Shown here piece by piece: positions 8,550 to 16,183 of a stretch of DNA of 38,268 nucleotides; within the stretch, counting starts at the first letter, position 1; each line of letters begins with the position of its first letter. The DNA is from Vulcanimicrobiota bacterium (lineage in GTDB: Bacteria; Vulcanimicrobiota; Vulcanimicrobiia; Vulcanimicrobiales; Vulcanimicrobiaceae): positions 1 to 38,268 of the forward strand of contig DAIDGS010000128.1 in assembly GCA_027459845.1 (NCBI GenBank), given 5' to 3'. The notes beneath the pieces are model-generated. The model had not been told where the DNA came from. It did no database searches and saw only the letters and a program-made list of their open reading frames with translations. The position numbers and the translations under genes are program-made.

Positions 8550-9877
8550 ACGCGCGCGAGGTGGCGCTGGCGGTAGTGCGCGACGTCTTCGCGCCGCCCG
8601 ATTCGCGGATGCCGGAGCGTAGCGCCCAAGAGGCGCTCGATTATCGGCTGCGCAAGTCCGAACTCGATGCACGCGATCGCGGCTTTGCGACCGAACTCGC
8701 CTACGGTGCGATCAAGATGCGCCGGACGCTCGACTGGTATCTGGAACCGTCGATCGGCGATCGCCGCGAACCGATGCCGCCCGCGATCCGCGAGATTCTG
8801 CGCTTGGCGATCTACGAGTTGGCGTACACCGAAGCCGACGCGCACGCGACCGTCTTCGAGTTCGTCAACCTCGCCAAGAAGTACGGACACCGCGGACTCG
8901 CCAACTTGGTCAATGCGGTGCTGCGGCGCTTTCTGCGCGAGCCGCGCAACGAACCGATCCGCGACCGCTTCGACTCCGACGTCGCCTACGACGGCGTGCG
9001 GTACTCGCTGCCCGACTGGATCCTCCGCCAGTGGGTGGCGACCTTCGGCGCGGCGCAGGTCGAAGCCATCGCGGCCGGAGTCAACGCGCCGGCGCAGGCC
9101 GCCGTGGCGGTCAACCTGGCCCGCGCCACGCGCGATGAGGTCGCCGAACGGTTCGCGGCCGGCGGCATCGAGACGCGCGCGTCGGCGCTGGTGCCCGACG
9201 CGTTGCTGTTCGCTGCGGCGTCGGCCCGGCTGCCGCGTGCCGACGGTCGCTGGTGGACGCAATCGGAGAGTTCGTGCTTGCCGGTCGCGGTGCTCAATCC
9301 CCAGCCGGGCGAGCGCGTGCTGGATCTGTGCAGCGGGCGCGGGAACAAAGCGCTGCAGACGGCGGCCCGCCTGAACGGCGACGGCGAACTGATCTGCGTC
9401 GAGCGCGACGCGCGTAAGGCCGAGGTCCTGCGCGCCCGCTTGGAGCAGGCGGGATTCGCCGCCGGGATCGTGGTCGGCGATGCCGCCGACGAAGCGCTCG
9501 AGGTCGGCCGGTCGTTCGATCGCGTCCTCCTGGATGCGCCCTGCTCGGGGTTGGGAGTGATCGGACGCCACCCCGAGGCGCGCTGGAAGAAGCATCCGGC
9601 CGACGGCGAACGCCTAGCCAGCGCGGCGCGGACGCTCCTGGAGCGGGCCGCTCGGCACGTTCACCCCGGCGGGGTTCTGGTCTACGCCGTGTGTTCGACG
9701 GATCCGCGCGAGACGACGGAAGTGATCGAGTGGTTTTTGAACGGGCACAACTTCGAGCGCGGCCTGATCTCGGCGGCACTGGAGCCGGTGTTGAGCGAAG
9801 CCGGCGACGTACTCGTGCCGCCCGGGATCGCGGGACGCGACGGCTTCTACGTCGCGCGCCTGGAGCGGCGCGGGTGA
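8546..9877 (+). CDS. rsmB: 16S rRNA (cytosine-967-C5)-methyltransferase RsmB
   Basis: RsmB methylates C967 of 16S rRNA. Residues 1-140 form a NusB-like RNA-binding domain (RSAQEALDYRL, RGFATELAYGAIK). The Rossmann methyltransferase domain follows, with the two catalytic cysteines in DAPCSGLG (C333) and VYAVCSTDP (C383). The AdoMet motif near D260 reads DLCSGRGNK, where the family normally has D-x-C-A-A-P-G-G-K-T. The AAPGG loop is thus replaced by SGRGN, although both catalytic cysteines are kept. The protein is 443 residues. Its place after def-fmt matches Firmicutes, and 7 nt later the FHA genes begin. Confidence 0.93.
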   Translation: MNAREVALAVVRDVFAPPDSRMPERSAQEALDYRLRKSELDARDRGFATELAYGAIKMRRTLDWYLEPSIGDRREPMPPAIREILRLAIYELAYTEADAHATVFEFVNLAKKYGHRGLANLVNAVLRRFLREPRNEPIRDRFDSDVAYDGVRYSLPDWILRQWVATFGAAQVEAIAAGVNAPAQAAVAVNLARATRDEVAERFAAGGIETRASALVPDALLFAAASARLPRADGRWWTQSESSCLPVAVLNPQPGERVLDLCSGRGNKALQTAARLNGDGELICVERDARKAEVLRARLEQAGFAAGIVVGDAADEALEVGRSFDRVLLDAPCSGLGVIGRHPEARWKKHPADGERLASAARTLLERAARHVHPGGVLVYAVCSTDPRETTEVIEWFLNGHNFERGLISAALEPVLSEAGDVLVPPGIAGRDGFYVARLERRG

Positions 9878-9884
9878 TCGCGCG

Positions 9885-10580
9885 GTGAACTTCCTCGACC
9901 GGATCGAGCAGGCGTGTGCGGCCTTCATCGAGCGCGCGTTTGCCCGAACGTTCCCGAGCGATCTCGAACCGGCGCAGATCGCACGCAAACTGGTTGCGAC
10001 GATGGAGGCGCGAATCCGCGGCGACGAGAGCGCGATGAGCGCGCCGGGAGCGTATCTGGTCTACGTCAATCCGGCCGACTTCGAGCGCATGGCCAGTCAT
10101 CAGACCTACCTCGAGCGCGAACTCGGCGATCTGCTGGCCGAGCTGGCCGGCCGCGTCGGGATCGTCTTTACCGACGGGCCGAACGTGGAGATCAGCCCGC
10201 GCGAGAGCGTGCCGACCGGAGCGGTCGAAGTGCAGCCGCTCGGCGACGTTACCATCAGCATCGACGTGGATCCGCTCGAACCGCCGTCGCCGCGTTTCCA
10301 CTTGCGCATGGTGACCGGCGTCCCGGCTTATGGCGTATACTCGATCCAGAAGAAGGCGCTGGTTGGGCGCAGCGAGGAGTGCGACGTGTTTCTGGTCGAT
10401 CCGAGCGTATCGCGCACGCATGCCATCATCGAAACGGGACGGCACGAAGCTACCGTGCGCGACCTAGGATCGACCAACGGCACCTTCGTCAACGGCACCC
10501 AGGTCGACGCGTGCACGCTCTCCTCGGGCGACGAGTTGATGTTCGGCAACACGATCATGCGCTTCGAGCGGTCGGGATGA
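9885..10580 (+). CDS. FhaA-like protein: DUF3662 domain plus FHA domain
   Basis: Residues 1-125 match the FhaA N-terminal (DUF3662) domain (MNFLDRIEQACAAFIERAFA, then ARKLVATMEA and APGAYLVYVNP). Residues 150-231 are a forkhead-associated domain with GRSEECDVFL (161-170), the phospho-threonine-binding PSVSRTHA (173-180) and GSTNGTFVNG (195-204). In mycobacteria FhaA binds phosphorylated cell-wall proteins such as MviN and is a kinase substrate. Here no Ser/Thr kinase gene lies in the window, so the phospho-partner is unknown. The start is a GTG; the end overlaps the next gene by 4 nt (ATGA). The linker between domains is much shorter than in mycobacterial FhaA. Confidence 0.9.
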   Translation: MNFLDRIEQACAAFIERAFARTFPSDLEPAQIARKLVATMEARIRGDESAMSAPGAYLVYVNPADFERMASHQTYLERELGDLLAELAGRVGIVFTDGPNVEISPRESVPTGAVEVQPLGDVTISIDVDPLEPPSPRFHLRMVTGVPAYGVYSIQKKALVGRSEECDVFLVDPSVSRTHAIIETGRHEATVRDLGSTNGTFVNGTQVDACTLSSGDELMFGNTIMRFERSG

Positions 10581-10999
10581 ACTTCGAGGCACACATGCGG
10601 GTCGGAACGGTCGAGATGACGGCGGTGCTCTTCGCCGTCGCCGCGTTCGCGGTACGGCCGCGCGTGCGGGTTGCGGCCGACGTCGGCAAGCTGGTGCCGA
10701 TGCGCGTCGAGTTGACCGTGCGCGAGCTGGGCGCCGAACGGACGTTTACCGGCCGGCCACCCTTCGACGTCGGCCGCGCGCGCGACGCCGACTTGGTGTT
10801 GCGCGATCCCGAGATCAGCCGCACGCACCTGCGCTTCGATAGCCGTGGCGGCGTCGTCTACGTGAACGATCTGGGCAGCCGCAACGGAACCTTTTTGAAC
10901 GGCCGGCGGCTGCGCGAGGGCATCGAAGTTCGCTGTGGCGACCAGGTCGACGTCGGAACGACGCGCCTGATCGTGACCGAGATCGCACCGTGGACGTAG
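10577..10999 (+). CDS. FhaB-like protein: membrane helix plus FHA domain
   Basis: A 140-residue protein with a hydrophobic stretch at residues 11-27 (TVEMTAVLFAVAAFAVR), likely a membrane anchor, followed by an FHA domain (VGRARDADLVL at 65-75, DPEISRTHLRF, LGSRNGTFLNG at 99-109). The order, anchor then FHA, is that of actinobacterial FhaB/FipA, which links phosphorylation to cell division and elongation. All phospho-threonine-binding positions of the FHA fold look intact. It overlaps both neighbours. The function by family is recruitment of a phosphorylated partner; the partner is not visible here. Confidence 0.88.
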   Translation: MNFEAHMRVGTVEMTAVLFAVAAFAVRPRVRVAADVGKLVPMRVELTVRELGAERTFTGRPPFDVGRARDADLVLRDPEISRTHLRFDSRGGVVYVNDLGSRNGTFLNGRRLREGIEVRCGDQVDVGTTRLIVTEIAPWT

Positions 11000-11727
11000 C
11001 CGTTCGCGGCGATCGCGCCTCCTGTTTGACGGTGCAGCTCGCACCGCACAGCTGGTTCTTTGCGGTCGCCCGCGGGTTCGGGCAGATCGACGGCGTGGCG
11101 ATCGAGCGCGTGCTGCTCGGCCGGCTTCGCAGCGAGTTTGCGCGGCGCAGCCGCGGCGAACGCTTTCGGCGCGCGCTCGACCGGCCGCACGCGGCCGCGA
11201 CCGCGATCATGGCCGCGCTGGTGCGGGTCAACGCGGACCTTTACGCGCGCACCGCATCGCACGACGACTACGTGACCGCCGCTGCGTCGTTTACCGGAGT
11301 GCTGATCGTACGCGAACGCGCGTACGCGTTCCACGCCGGCGGCACGGCGGCATATCTGGCGCACGGCGGCGAGATCGCCGAACTCTCGCATCACGACGCC
11401 TTCGACGACGGCGCCGTCCCGCTGCTGCCGCGCGGGTTCGGCAGCGCCCGCGCGCTCGAGGTGGCGGTTGCCAACGTCGAGCTGGCGCCCGGCGATACGA
11501 TCGTGTTGGTCGGTCACCGCCTGCGCGGCGAGGTCGATCGCCGGGCGCTGATCGCACACGTAGAGAGCGCCGACCCGGGCGAGCACGTCGTCGTGGCGCG
11601 CTTCGAGTTCGACGACGCCAACGTGGAGGTGCTCGGTGGCGAGCGGCTGCGCCTGCCGTGGGCTGCGATCGCCGCCCGTTGCGTTGCCGCGATCGCCTTT
11701 TTGCTCGCGTTGGTGTGGACGTCCTGA
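10990..11727 (+). CDS. PP2C-like membrane protein, probably a pseudophosphatase
   Basis: By position (after two FHA genes, before a SEDS gene) and by strand pattern this is the counterpart of the PstP/Stp Ser/Thr phosphatase. The 245-residue protein keeps the PP2C scaffold and a C-terminal membrane helix (about 224-242). The metal-binding residues are gone: the motif A-D-G-M-G-G reads ARGFGQ (R28 for Asp), G-D-S-R-A-Y reads GGTAAY (Gly for Asp), and the C-S-D-G-L segment reads VGHRLRG (His for Asp). The first acidic motif near the N-terminus is also missing. It should not be able to hold the two catalytic metals, so a regulatory or phospho-binding role is more likely. GTG start; overlaps both neighbours. 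Confidence 0.75.
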   Translation: MDVAVRGDRASCLTVQLAPHSWFFAVARGFGQIDGVAIERVLLGRLRSEFARRSRGERFRRALDRPHAAATAIMAALVRVNADLYARTASHDDYVTAAASFTGVLIVRERAYAFHAGGTAAYLAHGGEIAELSHHDAFDDGAVPLLPRGFGSARALEVAVANVELAPGDTIVLVGHRLRGEVDRRALIAHVESADPGEHVVVARFEFDDANVEVLGGERLRLPWAAIAARCVAAIAFLLALVWTS

Positions 11728-12977
11728 GTTCGTTCGCGCTATTGGCGCGGCGCATGGTGCCGATGCTCGGTGGACTGGCCGCGGCCGCCTTCTGTCTCTC
11801 GTTCGCGCCGCGCGGCAGCCTGGGACCACCCTGGATGCTGGCGCTGCTGGCCGCGCTCGCACTCACCTGGGTGGTGCTGCAACCGGCCGCAACCGTGCGC
11901 GACGACGTGCTGCCGGCGCTGGCGGTCGCACTCTCCGGGTTGGGCCTCGCGGTCGTCGCGCGGCTCTCGCCGTCGCTCGCGGCCAAGCAGCAGGATTGGT
12001 TGCTCGCGTCGCTGCTGTTGGTGCTGCTAGCCGGGCCGTTGCTGACCGGCTTTCGCCGCTTCGCGTCGATCAAGTACCTGTGGGTGATCGCATCGCTGCT
12101 CCTGTTCGTCGCGGTCGTGTTGTTCGGAAAGGAAATCAACGGCGCGCGGCTCTGGATCGAGATCGGCCCGATCCGGTACGAGCCGATCGAACTGATCAAG
12201 CTGTTCATCGTCTTTTTTCTCGCCGCCTATCTGGCCGAAACCGCCGACGTGATCGCCGACGCGCGGCCGTGGTCGCTGCGCGCCAACCTGAAGTATCTCG
12301 GCCCACTCTTCATCGGCTGGGGAGCATCGATGGCGATTCTGGTGGTGCAGCACGACATCGGCATGGCGACGCTGTTGCTCGCGACCTTTGCCACGTTATT
12401 GTACGTCGCAACGCGACGGCTGGACATCGTGTTGCTGGGCGGGGCCATCTTTGCGTTGGCGGTCCTGTGGGCGATCCATCACTTTCCGTACGTCCACACG
12501 CGGATCGCCGTGTGGCGCGATCCCTTCGCGCATCCGCTCGGCGCCGGCTATCAAGCCTCGCAGGCATACTACGCGCTGGCGGCCGGCGGACCGTTTGGGA
12601 CCGGCTTCCGGCTGGGCCATCCCGGCTTCATCCCCGACGTTGCCACCGACTACGTCTATGCGGCGTTCTCCGAAGAGTTCGGCTTGGTCGGCGCGATCGC
12701 GATCTTGGCGATCTTTCTGGCGCTGGTGCGGCGAATTTTCGCGGTCGGCTTGGAGCAGCCCGACCTGTACGCCAAACTGTTGGCGGCTGGGCTGGGGGCG
12801 ACCCTCGGCTATCAGATCTTCATCATCGTCGGCGGCGTGATCGGCGTCTTTCCGCTGACTGGAATCACTCTACCCTTTATCTCCTACGGCGGCAGTTCGT
12901 TGGTGGCGAACTTTCTGCTGGTCGGCTTGGTGTGGGCGATGAGCGCGCGTCCGCGCGCACCGGTGCGTGCTCCGTAA
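11715..12977 (+). CDS. SEDS-family peptidoglycan glycosyltransferase (RodA/FtsW type)
   Basis: A polytopic membrane protein of 420 residues with about ten helices. SEDS proteins polymerise lipid II into glycan strands, in elongation (RodA) or division (FtsW), with a partner class B penicillin-binding protein. Hallmarks are GYQASQAYYALAAGGPFGTG, then GHPGFIPDVATDYVYAAF with the functionally essential Asp of the TDYVYA segment, and the C-terminal PLTGITLPFISYGGSS. The sequence alone does not settle RodA versus FtsW; in Actinobacteria the SEDS gene after fhaAB-pstP is RodA. GTG at 11715 overlaps the PP2C-like gene by 13 nt; ATG 11754 is an alternative. The pbpA partner usually next to it is absent here. 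Confidence 0.9.
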   Translation: MDVLSSFALLARRMVPMLGGLAAAAFCLSFAPRGSLGPPWMLALLAALALTWVVLQPAATVRDDVLPALAVALSGLGLAVVARLSPSLAAKQQDWLLASLLLVLLAGPLLTGFRRFASIKYLWVIASLLLFVAVVLFGKEINGARLWIEIGPIRYEPIELIKLFIVFFLAAYLAETADVIADARPWSLRANLKYLGPLFIGWGASMAILVVQHDIGMATLLLATFATLLYVATRRLDIVLLGGAIFALAVLWAIHHFPYVHTRIAVWRDPFAHPLGAGYQASQAYYALAAGGPFGTGFRLGHPGFIPDVATDYVYAAFSEEFGLVGAIAILAIFLALVRRIFAVGLEQPDLYAKLLAAGLGATLGYQIFIIVGGVIGVFPLTGITLPFISYGGSSLVANFLLVGLVWAMSARPRAPVRAP

Positions 12978-13755
12978 CGTCTTCTGGTTCGTGACGATCG
13001 CGCTCGCGCTGACCGCGATCGTGGCCGGCTACCGCTCGACGCGCACCGTATCCGTGCCGCGTGCGGCGCGCGCGACGACGCGCGATCCGCGGCGTGCGAC
13101 GCCGGCCGACCGCGCGCAGTTCCGTGCGGACGGGCCGAGCGCTGCGGTGAACGATAGTTTTGCGCGCGATCCGGTCACGGTCGCCCATTCCGGCGCCGCC
13201 GGGGTGCGCTGGCGGCGCGAGCGGCTGCTGGTGATGGTGGTCGGAATCGGCTGGTCGTTGCCGCTCGAGTCGGCCTTTCTCGCGTCCCACCTTCCGCTCG
13301 GGTTCGTGATCGATCCGTCCGCGCCGTATGCGATCCGCGCCGCCGCGCTGGCCCGCGCGGCCGGCCGTAGCGTCTACCTGCAGGTCGCGCGGGCGCCGTC
13401 GCCCGGCCAACTCGCGCAGCTGCACGTGCGTTTCGGCCGGTTTGCCGGCGTGGCGTCACGTGCACCGGCCGGGATGGCGCGCGCGCTGCAGGGCGCCGGC
13501 CTCGAGTTCTTCGACGAGCGCGGAACCGCCGACCCCGCCGCCTTCGCGCGAGCCGGCGTGCCGCTGCTGCAGCGTGCGGTCACCGCCGACGACCGGACGC
13601 AGCCCGGTTACGTACGCTTCATGCTGCGCCGCGCGGCCGACGTCGCGCAGCGCTTCGGTCCGACCGTGGTGCTGGTGCGTCCGTTTCCCACCACGTTACG
13701 CGCGCTGCAGGCGCTCGACGGGAGGTCCGGCATCGAACTGGTAGCGCCGCGCTAG
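12967..13755 (+). CDS. Divergent polysaccharide deacetylase-like (YibQ/DUF610) membrane-anchored protein, likely inactive
   Basis: A 262-residue protein with one N-terminal membrane helix (residues 5-21), a low-complexity Arg/Ala linker, and a domain from about residue 75. That domain follows the YibQ pattern: a hydrophobic strand VVGIGWSLPL, then LPLGFVIDPSAPYAIRAAALARAAGRSVYLQV. In active relatives the first strand ends in IDDLG and the last in H-L-P-M; here these positions read VGIGW and LQVAR, so the metal and catalytic residues appear lost. The assignment rests on pattern only. The GTG start overlaps the SEDS stop, so it is the last gene of that operon and probably acts outside the membrane near peptidoglycan synthesis. 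Confidence 0.55.
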   Translation: MLRNVFWFVTIALALTAIVAGYRSTRTVSVPRAARATTRDPRRATPADRAQFRADGPSAAVNDSFARDPVTVAHSGAAGVRWRRERLLVMVVGIGWSLPLESAFLASHLPLGFVIDPSAPYAIRAAALARAAGRSVYLQVARAPSPGQLAQLHVRFGRFAGVASRAPAGMARALQGAGLEFFDERGTADPAAFARAGVPLLQRAVTADDRTQPGYVRFMLRRAADVAQRFGPTVVLVRPFPTTLRALQALDGRSGIELVAPR

Positions 13756-13825
13756 CCATCGGCAGGGAAGCGCGCACGCGGCGCGTAGGCTCCACCAGCG
13801 GCGCTCGCCGCACGAGGAGGTCGTG

Positions 13826-14314
13826 GTGCGTCGATTCTCGCTTTCGCTCCTATCGCTCGCCGGATGCGCGCTGATCGCAGGCTGCGCGCACGGTGGCTCG
13901 TCGTCGAGTACCGCATCGAGCGCGCCCAGCAGCGCGAGCGCCGCAGCGACTGCCGTTGCGAGCGCACCGGCCAATGCGCCCAACGGCGCCGAAGCCAACG
14001 CGGGCGGGAGCGTCTACGTAACCAACTGTTCGAGCTGCCACGGCGCGACCGGCGACGGGCTGCCGGGCGCGTTTCCGCCGCTTGCCGGGAACCCGGTCGT
14101 GGTCGGCGATGCAACGGCGGTCGTGCATATCGTCAAGTACGGTCGCAGCGGTGCGCTCGTCGTCAAGGGGCAGCGCTACAGCGGCGTGATGCCCGCCTGG
14201 AACGGAACGCTCAGCGATACCCAAATCGCGCAGGTCATCACCTACGTGCGCGCGTCGTGGGGCAATCACGCCGGCGCCGTTTCGCCGGCGCAGGTCGCCG
14301 CGGTCAAGAAGTAG
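13826..14314 (+). CDS. Class I cytochrome c lipoprotein
   Basis: A membrane-anchored mono-haem electron carrier. The signal peptide ends in a lipobox (LIAGC, lipidated Cys20), followed by a Ser/Ala linker of about 35 residues that acts as a flexible stalk. The cytochrome domain has the haem site CSSCH (C68, C71, H72) and the distal methionine M122 in SGVMPAWNG. GTG 13826 is preferred over the adjacent GTG 13823 because a GAGGAGG ribosome site (13814-13820) lies 5 nt upstream of it. It stands alone between the SEDS operon and a convergent lipoprotein gene, so its redox partner is not indicated by context. Confidence 0.9.
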   Translation: MRRFSLSLLSLAGCALIAGCAHGGSSSSTASSAPSSASAAATAVASAPANAPNGAEANAGGSVYVTNCSSCHGATGDGLPGAFPPLAGNPVVVGDATAVVHIVKYGRSGALVVKGQRYSGVMPAWNGTLSDTQIAQVITYVRASWGNHAGAVSPAQVAAVKK

Positions 14315-14323
14315 CGCGCCGCG

Positions 14324-16183
14324 CTACGGCGCGACGGCGACCCCCGAGGCGTTGGCGTTCTGGGGCGAAGCGAACGGCAGGAGCGGCGTTGCCGCGATCG
14401 ATCCGGCGGAGGAGTTGTAGGCGAACTTGGTGATGCCGGCGTTGCCAAAGCCGTTGCCCATGAAGGCGATCGAGTTGGTGGCCGCCGGTAAGTCGGGCGC
14501 CTGCAGCACCGCCATCTGCTGCTCGCAGTTGACGCTGCTGGTGCTCGCGAGCGCGGTCGATCCGAGCGTCGGCGCCGAGGCGTTGCCGGTGATCGCGTAG
14601 ACGCTCAGGTTCGGCGCGCCGGTGCAGACCCACGCGAGATCGCCGGGCCCGATCCCAACAGAATCGGCGCTCCCCGGGCCGCCGGCCGCGATGAAGGACG
14701 ATCCGCCGACCGGCATGACGTAGATGCCGTTAGACGCCGCGACCCAAATCGATCCGCCGACGCTGCTGCTCGGCGGCGCGGCCGCGATGCCGTACGGGAT
14801 GCTGAACGAACCGTTGACCGAAGGGTAGGTGGTCGGCGTGTCGCTGTCGTTGGCGATCAGGTACGACACGATCTCGCCGGAGCCCGAGCGGTACTGCGAA
14901 TCGGCCACCCAGAGCAGATCGTTGCCGTCGATGGCCATGCCGTCGGCTTGACTGGCGGTGCCGCCCGGCAGCGTCAGCGTGGTCGTCGACCCGAAGTTCG
15001 CTGGGAGCTGCGGTGGAACGGTCCCGCTCGGTGCGGTCAACGCATCGATGCCCGAGACCGAGTACGAGGCGTTGGGCTGGACTGCGAGCCACGGGGCACC
15101 GGTGGCGTCGATGGCAACCGCGTTGTTGGCCAAGTTCGTGGTGAGCGTCGCATCGATCGGATTGAAGGTGGTGGGAACGTAGCCGTTACTCTTCGCCATG
15201 GGATAGCCGAAGAGCCCGCAGGGACACGTTCCGGCGCCTCCCACGAACGAGACCCAGAGTTCGGGGATTTCCGTGATCGAGACGGTCGCGGTGGTCCGCA
15301 GGGTGGGATTACTGCCGTCGCTGGAACTCAACCCGACCGTAGCGATGGGATTCGCATCGGAGTACGCGACCGCTTGGACGTTGACGAGGTTGGGCGTGCC
15401 GGCCGTCGCAGTCGAAAGATCGATCGAGGAGCATATCCCGTTGCTCGCGCTCGGGCACGTGAACTCGAGATCGCCGGCGGCGTTGCTGAAGCTCACCACC
15501 GGGGCGCCCGAGCCGACGATCGTGTACCCGTCGGCGTCGACGGCGTTGAGCAGGAACTGCACCGGCGCGCTCCCGACGATCTGATAGCCGCTGGTGATCT
15601 GCGCAACGTGGGTTTGATCGGGCCGCGGAACGAGGCTGAGCGTGGCCGGCACGCCGTTGAGCGTAAGGCTGAGCGTCGGCGTGGTACCGGGCGAGATGGT
15701 CTGCGACGCGATCGCGCCTTCCGAGAGCGCGTTCGCGGTATTCGCAAAGACGCCGGCGCTTGGTAGCGTTCCGGTCGGCGACGCGTCCCAGGTCGTCACG
15801 TCGAAACCGTACGTTCCGGCCGGAACGGCAGCGGTGAGCGTGTACGTCGTGGCGCCGCTGCTGGTGCTGCTGGTACAACCGTCGGCGGCGAGACAGGTGG
15901 CGAGATCGAAGGCAATCTGCGGCGTGCGGTCCTGGGTGACCGGCGTACTCGTCCAGTAGCTGATGCCGACGCCGAGCGTCGCCGGCGACACGTACTTGCC
16001 GCGAATCCAGTGCTTGCGCCGTACCTGTTGTCGCGCCGGTGGAACCTTCAGGCGAAACGTCACGCGCTGCGGCGCGGGTTGCGGCGGCGTGGTGTGCGGA
16101 CCGACGAGCGGCGTGGCGCCGTTTCCGCCGCATGCCGCCAGCGCGATCACCAGGAGCAACGATCCGATCGAGCGTCGACGCAT
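14324..16183 (-). CDS. Large secreted lipoprotein with beta-sandwich and propeller-like repeats
   Basis: A 619-residue lipoprotein: MRRRSIGSLLLVIALAAC, with the lipidated cysteine at residue 18, then a Thr/Pro-rich linker and a basic patch (RRKHWIRGKY). The middle is Ser/Thr/Gly-rich with Ig-like beta-sandwich character. The C-terminal part has NHL/SMP-30-like phrases (DGMAIDGNDLLWVADSQY, GIAAAPP, SIWVAASNGIYVMPVGG) expected of beta-propeller blades. It starts on TGATG with the stop of the upstream propeller gene, so both are translated from one mRNA. The two proteins share layout (lipobox, K/R-rich stretch, beta-sandwich, propeller) and are probably ancient duplicates. Function unknown; a surface binding role is inferred. 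Confidence 0.75.
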   Translation of the reverse strand: MRRRSIGSLLLVIALAACGGNGATPLVGPHTTPPQPAPQRVTFRLKVPPARQQVRRKHWIRGKYVSPATLGVGISYWTSTPVTQDRTPQIAFDLATCLAADGCTSSTSSGATTYTLTAAVPAGTYGFDVTTWDASPTGTLPSAGVFANTANALSEGAIASQTISPGTTPTLSLTLNGVPATLSLVPRPDQTHVAQITSGYQIVGSAPVQFLLNAVDADGYTIVGSGAPVVSFSNAAGDLEFTCPSASNGICSSIDLSTATAGTPNLVNVQAVAYSDANPIATVGLSSSDGSNPTLRTTATVSITEIPELWVSFVGGAGTCPCGLFGYPMAKSNGYVPTTFNPIDATLTTNLANNAVAIDATGAPWLAVQPNASYSVSGIDALTAPSGTVPPQLPANFGSTTTLTLPGGTASQADGMAIDGNDLLWVADSQYRSGSGEIVSYLIANDSDTPTTYPSVNGSFSIPYGIAAAPPSSSVGGSIWVAASNGIYVMPVGGSSFIAAGGPGSADSVGIGPGDLAWVCTGAPNLSVYAITGNASAPTLGSTALASTSSVNCEQQMAVLQAPDLPAATNSIAFMGNGFGNAGITKFAYNSSAGSIAATPLLPFASPQNANASGVAVAP

